Source: Siphonodentalium dalli (lineage: Eukaryota; Mollusca; Scaphopoda; Gadilida; Siphonodentaliidae). From it: 64,000 nucleotides of DNA. The position numbers and the translations under genes are program-made. Numbering within the stretch: position 1 is the first letter of the stretch; the number at the start of each line of letters is the position of its first letter. Where the stretch lies: assembly GCA_032622095.1 (NCBI GenBank), contig CP136062.1, forward strand, positions 155,492,875 through 155,556,874. The letters are read 5' to 3'. The notes below the pieces were generated by a model that saw only the letters and a list, made by a program, of their open reading frames with translations, was not told the origin of the DNA and ran no database searches. Below are positions 1-12,049 of this stretch, one piece after another.

Positions 1-375
1 TTTGCTTCCGAATTCATGAATCTGATTTTTTCAATAAATACGAGAGATACGATGCCGTGATGTGGCCAGATTGGTTTGGGTGTGTCAGTAAATAATTCCG
101 CTTCTAATGATGTATAATATATATATTGTACTTACCGTTGAGAGTTTTTGAAGCGCAAGTCGGTGTAAAAATCCGACTCGCTGACCCAGTTTAGCGGACA
201 CCATCTAGAACGAGTGATTTTAGCAGTCGGTTTGCGCCAGACCTGTGCTCATATCCGGAGTTTTTCTGAACCAATTTTACACGGCATACTTAAAATTGAA
301 GAGTAATAAAATATCTTTCTACATATATACGAAGTATTTATGTTGCTAACATTATTTGTGTGTGTTTTGAACCTG
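1..375. repeat. Right arm of long inverted repeat (unit 1 copy)
   Basis: This stretch is the same as 37896-38274, which is an imperfect reverse complement of 37270-37619. In unit 1 the partner arm lies to the left of the window and is not visible. The stretch between here and the Helitron coding remnant (376-825) holds no gene I recognise. Confidence 0.7.
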
Positions 376-825
376 TTTGTGGACTTTGAAAAAGTTATTA
401 CAAATTAGGGCCGTCCGCGTTCGATACCTTTCTATTATTGGAAGAATAATATTAAGTATTATAGGGGCTGGGGCATTCGTTGTTTGTTCTGGCGACCTGT
501 GAGTTAAAGATGCCCAAATTTGATAAAATACACCTAATGTGACAAAATACACCAAATTTGACAAAAACAAAACTTTGGCAACATAAGCATGGATGCTATC
601 ATAGACGATATTGGAATGTTTGCTAGACTGACCACAGTCAAACGTGCTAAAAAGTTGCTCTTTTGAAATTCGACATTTGGCCATCAATACTTCATAATGA
701 TGATGCAGGGTTCGTTGTGCCATTCATTTTCTTGTATACAAACTGTGCATTTGAAGGTTGTTTGCTGTCAAACCGTCAGGGCATCTTTAAGTCATCGCTA
801 GCAACGTTAGATGTGCTCACAAAAC

Positions 826-3800
826 CTAAGGATACACAATGATGCGAGTCTTTCCAGTAGGAGCGTGGACGAACAAAGTATGAGGAGTTCCAACTCTAGA
901 ACATCCTACATACAGTTGTCCATGCGAAAATTAAGACAGTTGTAAACAAACAACAAATACAGTTTGGCCTTGAGACTTATTAATTGAAATGGCAAAGCTC
1001 AATTTTTGATTTTAGTTTCTTAAACCGAAACGGAATGTCAGATGGTATGGGGGTGTGCATGGCATAAACACATATTATCCACAGCCAGGCAGAATAGTAG
1101 CCACAATGACATGCTCCAATAGCTTAGTGACCACCAGCCGTGTTCCGTTGAAAATGTTGCGCAGACGCATGGTTTTGCTCCTGCTTTCAGCCAAATATGG
1201 TGAAGAGGAAGACATGGTACCACGGCTCTAATAAATTAAATTATGTGCGATAGGTGACAACCTCTGATGAATCTGTAACAACGTCAACTGATGTGTAGGA
1301 ATGAGAGCTCCCGGGCATTTCATTAACACGTTTGTTGTTGATGCTGTTCAGTCACAGACATTGGCGCAATAATTGCAAGTTTACATAGACAAGTAATGTT
1401 TTGATAGTGGTCGCGTAGGCTTGAGAACACACGTGAAACGGGGAAGGATCCACACGCCATCATCGTCTAAAACACTTTAGTTTCTCTAAGTTGTTGTAAT
1501 GTTCGAGCGAACTGTGCGAAAGCTGGTTCCCATGGAGTTGTGCTCGCAGCGATTTATGGTTACATGGTGCCGCAACGAAGAAGACTTCACGCAAGCCTGG
1601 TTCTCGTCAGCTTTCGTCCCCCTGGTAATGACTGGTAAAGTTTGCCTAAAGTCACCAGACAACATGACAGTGAGTCTCCCCATTTGTGGATTTGTATCCC
1701 GCACGTCTTTTAATGTTATGTCAATTGCCTCCAATGCTCTGGTATGTGCCATTGTGCATTCATCCCATGCAATCATGTGTCACGTTCTGAAAAATTGCGC
1801 AAGTCCGGAAGTTTTGGAAATGTTGCAAACCGGAGCATCATTGGTGACCAAGTCCAAAGACAACTTAAAGGCAGAATGAGCTGTGGCAGCATTACCCGAC
1901 GAAGCAACATGTTCGTGACGAAGTTTTCTCCCCAGTTCCAGTAGGTGCATCGTGAAAACATATTCCTCCAGTATGAGATTGCACTCCACCGATGGTGGAA
2001 TATACTACCCTTTATTCGTGTAAAATTGTTTTCATTTTCATTAATGTATCTGACCAAAGAATCGATTTCGTTGAATGTTTGCCGTAATATCTCGTTGTCA
2101 GAATGTTCAGCTCGCTTCAGTTTGAGGCCGACCAAGCGTATGCAGTCCTTCTCCTCGCATAGCAATAACCATGTCTTCTATATCTATTAATGCGACAATG
2201 AAGACCTCATCACTGTAGGCACTTTCCATTTCCGGGTATCTTAATTGAACCTGGTGTTTAAAATCTTCAGAAAAATCATCCCGTTATTGGTATAGTATTA
2301 AAGGATCACAAACTTCAAATGTTTTGAGGATAATTGCAGAGAATTCTGAGGCTTGTTGCTGAATGCGATGCCGAAGCTTTCATTAAAGTTGCATCCCATT
2401 TGGTATCGTCTTCGAGCAGTTCGCGCTTAACGCATGCTTCTCGGTAAGTAGCGCATACGTCGCCATCCACAATCCGGAGATCTGCAAACGAAGTTGGACA
2501 ACTGACTTCACGTAGGAGTAGTCTTTAAAACAAACATGAATGTTGGTTGGGATGGACGGTGTGTACTCCATAAAGCAGTGTCAAGTCTAATGTCAGCATG
2601 ATTGTCTAAAGCACCTCAGTTTCTTCAAGTTCATCTGTTGTTACACCACGTGTAGTTGGGTGGTATTGGGTTATAAAACAACGTTTGTGCAAAGGAATCT
2701 TCTTGACACAGTTTAAAGAAAACCGTCAGTATAGCATCTCACGGTGATATTGCTGCGTTATCGGTGGGTAGAATAAACCCGCTGACCATTTTCCAACTGG
2801 ACAGCAAGTTGTTGGATGGCAGGATGTCGTTCGTGGATTGGAAATCCAGATATCCTCCACAAAGCTTCATTGCTGCTTATATATCGGCCCATCTGGTATT
2901 GGGTAACTTCATCGTGGACATCTTGCTGAAGTGCATGCATAGCAGCATCCGATGTTTTGTTGTCGCCTTCGAGCAATTCGCGCTTAACACATGTTTCTCG
3001 ATAAGTAACCCAGACGATGCCATCCACAGTCCGGTGATCTGCAAAAACGTGGGAGGTGGGACCCTTGACTTCATGTAGTAGTCTTAAATGGAAACATTCA
3101 TGTTGGCTGGAATGGACGGTGTATACTCTCCCTATAGTAGTGTCGTGTCTAATTACAGCATTGTATTCTACTACAGAACCTCGTTTTCTTCTATTCCATC
3201 TGTTGTTACGCTACGTGCAATAGGATTGTACCTGGTGATAAAACAACGTTTGTGCCAAGGAATCTTCCTGACACAGTGCTATTGCCTGATTTGCAGCATT
3301 ATCGGCGGTAAAATAAACCCGCTGACCATTTTCCAAATGGACAGCAAACTGCTAGATGCCATGATGTTGTTAGTGGACTAAAATTTCAAATATCCCATAA
3401 AACCTTCATTGTTGTGTATATATCTGATTGCTTTTAAACCACCGTCTCCAGGTCTCCTTCGCATGTAAGAAGGATACTCATCCTCGGCTGTTTTAGTCTC
3501 CAGAATAAACGATTCGCGGTACCGTTTCTTGCACTTATTGTCTTTTATACACGGTGATTTGTGTTTATTGGAATTGAATGGACCGTGTACCATTATTGTG
3601 TGTCTCGACAATGTCGAAGAGCCATATGTATGTTGCAGGATATGGAATCTCTGCCGATATGATGGATTCAAGCTGGTTGGATTGAATTTTGGTGATGAGC
3701 CAAATCAAAATATGCGCATGCGGCAACGAATTCTATGGTGGACTTTTGGCACCGCACTGGTCCGGCAATTTGGGACATTGTCATGAGGTCCATTACTTTC

Positions 3801-4590
3801 AGTACTAGGTGGAATGTCAGTGAGATAATATCTGTGACGTAAGTTTGACCAATTAGAAGCTCACATTGTGTTTCCTTCCATTTTGAATTACATGTGATTG
3901 TTATAAGTAGATCGGATCGGTCGTAATGCCGAACAAAGGTCATGGCATGAAATGACAGGCATAAAAGTCCATACAAGAGACGGTCTTTCTATAGTGTCAC
4001 CTGCCTGTGGAATTCCAAAGTGATAACCCTCTTCCCCATTCACAAACAACAGAGGATACAATAGGACATCATGCTATCTGTGTTTCGATGTTGCGTCTGA
4101 GATTATTATATCTGCATTTTAAAACAATATCCCTGGTTTCATATACCCAACTAGTCACGATCACAGCTACTTCGTTGCATTACGGTGCATTAAAACGGCG
4201 AGCATGCTCTCCAGATTGAACATTGTCAGCATCAATGACGACTTCTTGTTCTTGTCTATGTGCACATTCCAAGGTGTACTTAGACCTTTGAACGCTATTG
4301 GTTGAATGTAGCATGTTCTGTAATTTCACAATGATATCAAATCGTGTTCCTTGGTTTCCGTTGTATCTACTCTGCGTCTGGCTCTGAGGATCTCGCACAA
4401 AGTAAAGTTGTAGATATCGAGGTTGTTCGTCAGGCAGCGGCTGGAGGGATCCGAATATGTGGTAAACCTGCCCTTGGACTTTATATATAGGCATACACCC
4501 TCCTTCCCCGTTGATATTGGGTCCTATCGATGTTATCTGAACTGCGATATTATAGTTGAATGTTATTCAGAAAATGTTTCGATTCGGGCG
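826..4590 (-). pseudogene. Decayed Helitron Rep/helicase, copy 1
   Basis: A Helitron transposase joins an HUH rolling-circle Rep domain to a Pif1-like 5'-3' helicase. Reading leftwards, the pieces occur in family order. First comes the N-terminal segment with IYKVQGQVYH and GEHARRFNAP (4494-4180), then a Rep segment with FVRHY..DLLITITCN..W (about 3930), then the HUH-type motif LPHAHILIWL (HAH at 3712-3720). Next is the MVHGP...SPC..D.KC.K.Y segment (3600-3480), followed by the EALWRI.GFPIHERHP region. The helicase has Walker B IAWDECTMAH and LSGDFRQTLPV (near 1600-1776), and its C-terminal end has NGTRLVVTKLL, SHGQLYV.CSRVG and GKTRIIVYP before a TAG at 826-828. Stops and frameshifts separate the pieces, and the Walker A glycine-rich loop is eroded, so it is non-autonomous. 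I could not place the TC and CTRR termini. Confidence 0.85.
2395..3420 (-). repeat. Internal tandem duplication inside the Helitron
   Basis: About 540-557 bp is present twice: 2395-2880 resembles 2953-3420. Both halves encode the same pair of Helitron segments on the minus strand, the FPIHERHP..QLAVQLENGQRVY region and the downstream DG.V.VTYRE.CVKRELLE region. The two halves differ by many bases, whereas all three tandem units carry the duplication, so it is older than the array. Confidence 0.75.
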
Positions 4591-7544
4591 TGGTGCCCAC
4601 CAGAAGACAAATCAAAGGCTCCGGTGGTTCTAGACGCATGGTTATTCTCATCGTTCAGATATGTACCCCACATAATATATAATATAAAAAAAACTGCTGT
4701 GTTGAGAGCCCCATGCTATTATAATTAAACTGTATAATTGAATAATGCGCATATCGTTCTACAGAGGTACATATACGCGGTTCGTTCTAGATGAAACTTC
4801 CGAGCCGAACACTGAAACAAACGCAAAAAAATGTATTGATGTCAATTTTGCCCATTTGTGGCCAAATTACCCACCACATAATTAATTATGTTGTGCATCA
4901 GCGACACTTTTTAGAAACGTTTGTCTTATCTATTATGGTCTTAATCCAATTAACCGACACCAATTCCCGTTCAGTATATCATGTAGACGTCTACATATCA
5001 GTTTCTATGAAAATCGTTGAATTAGTTTTATCAATTGTGTTGCTCCTCGTCCGTGATATCAATTCCTGACCCAAAATGGAAGCCATCCGGAACATTTATG
5101 CTACGTCATTAGTGTTCGTATAGCACATATATCTACATATACGTTTGGGGACATCCAGGATACAAATGTGTTGTCAATCTTGGTGGTTCGCCCCATCATT
5201 GACTTCGGCGGTGGAACTTTTGCAACTTTAAATCATACCTTAAATTCCATGTACAATGGTCATGACTATATATAGGTTTGGTGGAAATCTAAATTGACAT
5301 CAGCAAAGCGTGTATCATGTTTGAGCTCTTTCACTGATGCACAACTGTGACATCGACTTTCTTATCCTTAAACCAAACCATTAGACTCCCTATAATCGAT
5401 TACAGAATATTTTTATTTATAAATGTGTGGTCTGTGTCATTTGGGGACCTTTAAACTACACCATTAATGCCACTATGGTGGAGCTGGCTAACGACTCGTC
5501 AACTTAGCATTTCAATAACCCCCAAGGCAAGTATGCAAGGATGACTCGCATTTAATGTCCACAAATTTGAAGGACAGCGAACGAAAGAAATGATTTATTC
5601 CACCGAGCCCGTTTCTTATACCATTGAATTGTATGATAAATGTGTTTTGGGAGGTCTATTTTACTTTAAACAGTTAACCATATATACCGCGTTCATATAT
5701 CTAATGGTGGTATCTTAATAACAGGGTCGTTTGATTCTATATTTTATGGAAATACTAATAATGCAACACGTTCGAAAGAGATTCATAGAATTGTGGGTTG
5801 TTGATGCTGCTGAAAATGTTCATGGGGAGTGATAGACCATCAGTAATGATAACGATATGGTACAAGTCTGAGTTAAGAATAAGATTGGAATGGGCTTAGA
5901 GTAGTCATATCGGTTATCACAGGTAGAGTTTATAGTTTTGTTTAGAATGAGCTGTTAGTACTTTGAATGACTCGGTGTACTCGCACCAACGGACTGAAGG
6001 CCGTTGGTACTTGCGCGAGTTATTGCTATATATCCATTGCTCTTGTTAGTCTGATAACATTGGATCATTCAACGTGGCAATTTACAAACTTAGTTGGCGA
6101 AATGCTTTGTCCTAGATATGTATATATGTACTTCTGCAACTTTGTACAGTGGGTTCGGGTGTTATATCAGGGGATCCACAAAGACACTTGTGGGTTGTCA
6201 AGTTGCAGGTATCATTTAATGACTGGAGAGGCGAATTCCTTTCGGATGTCGCTGATCATGAGGTAATGGTCGTTGTCCTCTATGTGTCCATATAATCAGT
6301 ACGGGTGGTGGTCGGCGATGAAATGTGTGTATGTGTGATCATTTAAATCACTGCAGTTGAGTCTGGGGCGGGTGTGGTTAATATGTGTTTGCCTGGTATT
6401 AGCTTCATAATAATGTTGGTTAACTCCCTGGTCCCCATTTAGGAACTCTGTAAATTATGCCAGGGATGCATAACTTGTTTCGTTGTGGTCGATATTATTC
6501 CATAGGTCTATTGTTGAGGGAATTGAAGGCAGCGGAGCCGAACGTCGAGGCTTGGGGGAATTGGCCTGTCGGGTCTAAACATTTGTTATTTGAAAGCTTG
6601 TTGGGGTATCAGAGGCTTGCCGGACATCATTATGTTCCCACCCGGTTTCCTTGTCATCGGAGAAACTTTGAGCCTTCGCAGCAACGTTACTTTTGGTGTG
6701 AACTATCGATCTTTTCCAAGAGGGTGGTATTTGCAATTGATCTGGGGGGAATAGTTTGGTTAGGGATCTTCTTCCTGGATTATATGGTACGGTCGTTGGT
6801 TGGAGTATTCATGAGGTTATTCACTTTCTCATAAATTAAATTTGTTATGAAGTGTCGGCTCGTTTGCCTACATTGGTGCTCGGCGTAATCAATCATGTAT
6901 TGTTTGTCATTTTTGTTTGCTGATGTTTGGTATTCTTCTTAATAGTTTTGTGTGCATGGGTTTCACGTTGTTCATCTCTACTTTGAGGTGATTTGCGCAC
7001 TCTGTAGTAGATTGCATAGCTGATTTAAAGAAAACCTTATGAATGCATAGATGTATTGACAGCCATAGTTTGTACGTTTCGGATGACATAGCATATTGTT
7101 TGTGTCGCCGGCGTCATCCCGGATTTGTGAACATCTGGCCACTTCCATAGCCGTCGATCGCACATGAGTAGTAGGTCCTCGGTCGATCGAGATTTGGGAG
7201 GCCGTCTGACCAAGTCAAGTAACGAAATGTCCTTTCTTTTTGTTGTAATTGAACTGTATATCATATTATTACTCATTTTACCTTGTGGGTCTGCAGTTGT
7301 ATTCCGTTTTCCCGGATACTTAGTTTATATACTGTCTATTGCACGGAAGCGAGGAATATCGTCCAGAGAACTATGATGTTAGGTATCAGTAAAATTTGGC
7401 GGATGGTCAATCTTTCGTTTTTTTAGTTGCCAAATGAAAATAAAAGCAGATGATCGACAACTATCCCAGCAGACACCTCGGAGTACCCATCGAATTATGG
7501 TCGGGCCAAAGACTTGTACATAGCCGGAGCGGTGACCCGTTAGT
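4591..7544. other. Unassigned right part of block A
   Basis: No gene is recognised here. Open frames of 60-125 codons occur on both strands, for example 5967-6266 and 6457-6834 on +. They match no family I know, and most base changes between the three copies of the 6457 frame alter the amino acid, which argues against constraint. The minus strand between 7276 and 6400 also shows broken open stretches. This could be Helitron 5' flank or captured sequence. Confidence 0.5.
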
Positions 7545-9065
7545 CATTGCTTATACCAGCCTCTTGGTACATCACCGCAATGAGACAGACGTTAGCAGTA
7601 CACTGTTGAAACATTTATAAGTCATGAAGACGAAATTAACGGCACAACATACATGATAAACAGAACACACAACTAGATACCAGAAAAAAAAAATAACAGG
7701 TGGCAGAAATTTAATCTGAAACACTGTGAGTGTCGTGACTAGCCGATTGATTGAGCCGGATCAACTCAACCACCCGTATTGAAGAGATGTAGAACCAAAG
7801 AGGACCATGAGCTTTGCCATTACCACAGGTCGATGTCTCACTTGACATGGCTGCCCTAGTATCCCCAGAACTCCTGCACTACACATCAAGGGATGCACCC
7901 CTCGGCAAAAGTGGACCACTTTAGGGTAAATCTTTACGGGATTCTTAATAAGTGAACCTATTCTACCCGGGTCCATACGGGGATGATTTCTTTATTATGA
8001 TCAATTGGCAGCAAGCAATCCAAAAATAGTGGTATATGTGGAGACAAATAAGTGTTGATAGAGATCACATGGTGAATATCCATGCACTCCCAATGGCGAT
8101 TCCTCAATAAATCACCCGAATAGCCTAAAGTGAAATGGGTTTTGTATCAGATGCTGAAATGCGTCTACGATTATGTTAACTTGTCGGATTGCAATAGCTG
8201 TTCAACATAATTATAACAAGGCAATTTTGAAAGTCACATGTGAAACTAAAGACAAACTATGCATAGATGTCTGAAATATCAGAGCTCATGGAACTATGTA
8301 TGATATGACACTGATATGGACAGGAATGTCACCCCAATAGCCTCGGGTGGTATTCCGTTCTCGATCGGGCGATACACATCCGCGTTGCACTCAAGCACTA
8401 GCGACAACTGTATACTGTACTTACATATTTGCCCAAACACGTCTCGTCTTGCTCTCGTTTCCATCGATCACACCTACGCGACTATAGATATAAAGAACCA
8501 TATTCGACATTGGTATGCGACTTATGCATGATGGCATATTAACGATGTATCCATCGGCGGCATGAATGTGGCAATAATTATTCCTCCAATACCCATCTTA
8601 CAATTGGGTATACATAAGGACTTGATAAAGCATACTGAGGTGTGAGATGATAACATAAGAGAGGATAGCACAAGTCTGAGTATTTTAAGTCCTCTCCTCT
8701 AAGTTTTTCAGTCTTCTAGAACCAAGAGCGTTTGGTGGGAAGATTCCATTGCACGATATTTGAAAGTAGAAATAATTCATCACATTGCTCTTTTAAATTT
8801 TACAATTATTTTGTCCATTAACGTATATATATAATGAACTAACTTGTGTCCCTTCCCTGGTATGCAGTCAGCAACAACCTGCTAAACCGAGGGGTGATAT
8901 ACATGTGACATTGTCATCCGGTGTATGATGTACAGCTGAAATGCGGGCATATAACTATACTTCAGTAATGCAGAATATTAACTCACCAGTACAAGGTTAC
9001 AGTCCGTTACACCCTATTTCCCAGAACAAATTACCAGTGGTGTACGCTTGAGGATGTTCTTGGGA
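7545..9065. repeat. Dispersed repeat, copy 1 (about 1.5 kb)
   Basis: It is collinear and similar to 15134-16700 but clearly diverged, with many substitutions and small indels. Shared landmarks include the stretch with CATCAAGGGATGCACCCCTC near 7886, the TTTATTATGATCAATTGGCA near 7991, and the TTCTCGATCGGGCGATACA near 8358. Minus-strand readings of both copies share peptide patterns such as VFGQICKYS.QLS, which hints at a former coding region, but I recognise no family. The deletion in unit 2 begins about 84 bp inside this repeat. Confidence 0.75.
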
Positions 9066-9354
9066 CGGAGACTCGTGATACGAGAATACCGATTTCTGGT
9101 TTCGCAGTAACGATACAGGTTATTTCTTTGATTGTTCATCATTCGCACGTTAGGTTGATTTTACAACTATTTATTTATATTATTCTTACATTGTTTGATA
9201 TCACACTGCCGTTATGGTACATTCATACGCTTGCAATATTGCACTGAAAACTGCAGAAATGCCAGCTGTAAAATAGTCAAAAACGGATTTTTTTGACAGT
9301 TGTCAACCAATAAGCTTTAACAATGATCATGTAGAACTGCGATTGTTTGCATGA

Positions 9355-9646
9355 TTGCTGATTGATTGCTTTGGGTTTAAGGTCACTTTCAGCAGCCAAG
9401 ACCATAATACGACATTGCCAGTTTTAGTGGTGGATGAAATCCGCACATTTACGGCTAATCTAAACTCTCGTCGGCCATGTGCGGCAAACCACTGGCCATC
9501 GGCGAGTGATTGGCAACTCCACCAGATAACGATTTCAAGTTAGAATGTCCATGATGGAAATATCTGGATTTGAACCCTCATCGCCAGCGCTGGAGGGCGA
9601 GTCGGCTTGGAGTTGTACCCCTATCCGACTGAGCCATCGATACACC
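9355..9646 (-). mobile_element. tRNA-derived SINE
   Basis: On the minus strand there is an A-box-like TGGCTCAGTCGG (9636-9625) followed 48 bases later by a B-box-like GGTTCAAATCC (9576-9566). This is the spacing of an internal RNA polymerase III promoter in a tRNA. The acceptor stem does not close, so this is not a working tRNA. The body continues to about 9355 and ends in an AATC-type repeat after AAACCCAAAG, as SINE tails do. I do not assign a SINE family. Confidence 0.6.
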
Positions 9647-11287
9647 CGCGTGATTGCTGATATCGCTGAGCTATTTACAATTATATTAAGAACACAGTGC
9701 GTGTTGGTATTCTTATGCCGGTCAAAATAATGTCACTTGATATGTTGGAATGTGAGATCGATACGGCCAGCGCCATCGATGGGATGCTGCTGATATATAT
9801 ATATACGAGTACCATAAATGTTACATAGAGATGAGATGGTGCGCCCGCACTTGGCTCAACGAAGAAATGCGGCGACTTTCTGACCTTCGATAAATCGCAG
9901 TGTAAGTCACCCTTGTAACATACATACACTATTTAATCTGAATCTGTATTATCAAACTTTCCAACTATTGGACATTCCCATCGTAACACAACCAATGGTT
10001 GATAAGTCTCAACTGATTGCTGCATTTCAGTCAAAAATTCGGTCCTTCAGTCTAAACACACAATAATACTCTTTGTTATATCAAATTATCAGCACAAAAT
10101 TCAAAATAGTTTCGTCGGAAATTTCCAATTAATGTTGTGTCAGGCATTAAATGTCAAACTGTTGTACTCTTGGAAATCCACCCTGACACACGTCCCTGGT
10201 GGTAAGTATTGCATTGATTGAAATATAGGTTTATACAAATACTTGAGTATGTTCATATATAGTAACTAATTGGGCTATCCGGCGTTGTCCATGCGAGTTA
10301 GAATGTATTTTTGATATGCTTTATTTGAGTACTAAATTTACATAATCATAGCCTACACACAATAATTTACTGCATAGGTGTATATATGTATACATATGTA
10401 TATATGATTGATGTATCAATGTCAAAGAATAACCATTGCCACTGCTGTCAAGACCCCCACCATGACAAAAGCAATTTTCAACACAACTTTATTACACCAA
10501 TGCAGTGTTTAAGATAATCGCTAGACTATGTTCGCCCGGGTTCTAACCCAAACATATTCGAAAATCTGCATTTCTCAATGTGCCATTCCGATCGATACAT
10601 TGCCATTTCGATAATAAATGAGAAACTGTTCAAGCTCATTGAATTAAGCACATTTGAAACAACGAATACCCATACTGAGTTATTGCCTCCATAAATCTTA
10701 CGTTTGGTGAAGTTGGCGACAATGTTAGTGTCCATTCTGCCAGCCCCCGTCACCCTAGCTCACAATTTTCTGATTTGAGAAGTACCACTATTATGCCACG
10801 TCATGAGAGTGCTCGCGTATAACGGAGAAGCGTATACATGCATAATTAAGTACGACAATCGCCGATTCCAAAATGTTATATCAACGCCCCTCCCCGATAC
10901 ACAATTCGTATCAAGGACAACCACTAATTCATCATTTGGGAATAAATTATTTGATAAAATACTAATTTAAAAAAAAAAAAAAAATACTAAAACAAAATAC
11001 AGAACAAAAAAAAAGAATAATAATATGCATAAGAAAGAGGATAACAGCAAAATCACTCAACATTATATTAAGACAAAACAAAACAATTGTGGTGCAAAAT
11101 AAGGAAATGTCCGATAAAAATGACTGGACAATTTCTTAAATGAGACCATTAAATTGGGTGGATAATAATTGAATTAACTTACTGGAAATTCCCAACTTAT
11201 CCCAAGTCCGCTAAGTTAGATATATTGTAGGCCCATGTACCTATCATCGCCACTCTCCAATGGATTAAAATTTTCCAACTAGTACTT
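9647..11287. other. AT-rich DNA with no recognised gene
   Basis: I see only simple features: TATATA-rich stretches near 9794 and 10380, and an A-rich tract near 10968-11020. The minus-strand frame 10526-10753 (75 codons) matches no family I know. Confidence 0.5.
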
Positions 11288-11517
11288 CATTCCGTCCAGC
11301 TGATGGAAACTCCCAAATTGACACCCCTATAATAAAGGTTCGAATGGTTTCCAAATGATGACCATTCTGTCCAGATGTTGGAAACCTCAACAAGTACCCC
11401 TATAATAAAGGTTCGAATGGTTTCCAGCTGATGACCATTCTGTCCAGATGTTGAAAACTCCCCAACTGACACCCCTATAATAAAGGTTCGAAAGGTTTTC
11501 AGCTGATGACAATTCAA
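11288..11517. repeat. Minisatellite, about 3 copies of 73-75 bp
   Basis: The segment CCCCTATAATAAAGGTTCGA begins at 11324, 11397 and 11472. Each copy is followed by a TGATGACCATTC-like stretch and preceded by GTCCAG(C/A)TG. Spacings are 73 and 75 bp. The small open frame across it on the minus strand simply reflects the repeat. Confidence 0.85.
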
Positions 11518-12049
11518 TCCAAACAGTTGACCGAAATTAGGACATCATTCCAATTTTGGTCCAAAAATAGAAGAATTAAAACAATTTCAACCATTTTTAG
11601 TTTAAACATATTTATTTGTCTAATCTATATAACCCATCACATATAGCACATATATTGTGGAATTGGAGGACAGGTGCTAAATCACTTATGGGTACCCATC
11701 TCCCATATCACTGATAAATAAATAATTAGTAATAGCAAACCAACTTGACTACAAAACAATTTGAACATATCACCGGTCACCCCCACCATTTTTGTCATGT
11801 TCCTCCAACTAACTTACCAGGCATGGATGACATTTCCAACTGCTAAACGTTTTACCAAGGTTGCAGGTGAGACACCAAATACAAGTTTGTGAAACCCGAG
11901 TTCCAACTTTAAAACAACCCGTTTGTTTTAAACTTGATATCCAGTCTAAATATAACGGTGAATGCTCAGCAATTGACATGGATTTCACAATTTCATTCGT
12001 CACCGAACGGTTAATTCCAATCTGCATCCCACCAAATTCCCAACTATAG
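11518..12049. other. No recognised feature
   Basis: This is AT-rich sequence between the minisatellite and the LINE remnant. Short frames overlap on both strands (11809-12027 on -, 11861-12049 on +), and neither resembles a reverse transcriptase. It may be unrecognisable upstream LINE sequence. Confidence 0.4.

Noticed and set aside
352-723. 123-codon minus-strand open frame downstream of the Helitron helicase
   Set aside because: Indels change its frame in units 2 and 3 and no family is recognised; it is probably non-coding.
1499-1879. 126-codon + strand frame over the Helitron helicase
   Set aside because: It is the antisense shadow of the real minus-strand helicase motifs.
5967-6266. 99-codon + strand frame, the same in all units
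   Set aside because: No recognised family; recent duplication explains the conservation.
6457-6834. 125-codon + strand frame, open in all three units
   Set aside because: Openness in near-identical copies is weak evidence; the visible changes alter amino acids, and there are no splice, promoter or family signals.
9545-9730. Possible functional tRNA gene on the minus strand
   Set aside because: A and B boxes are present but the acceptor stem and T-stem do not pair; a SINE explains it better.
11288-11517. CRISPR-like direct repeats
   Set aside because: Three adjacent 73-75 bp tandem copies without unique spacers in a eukaryotic sequence; a minisatellite.
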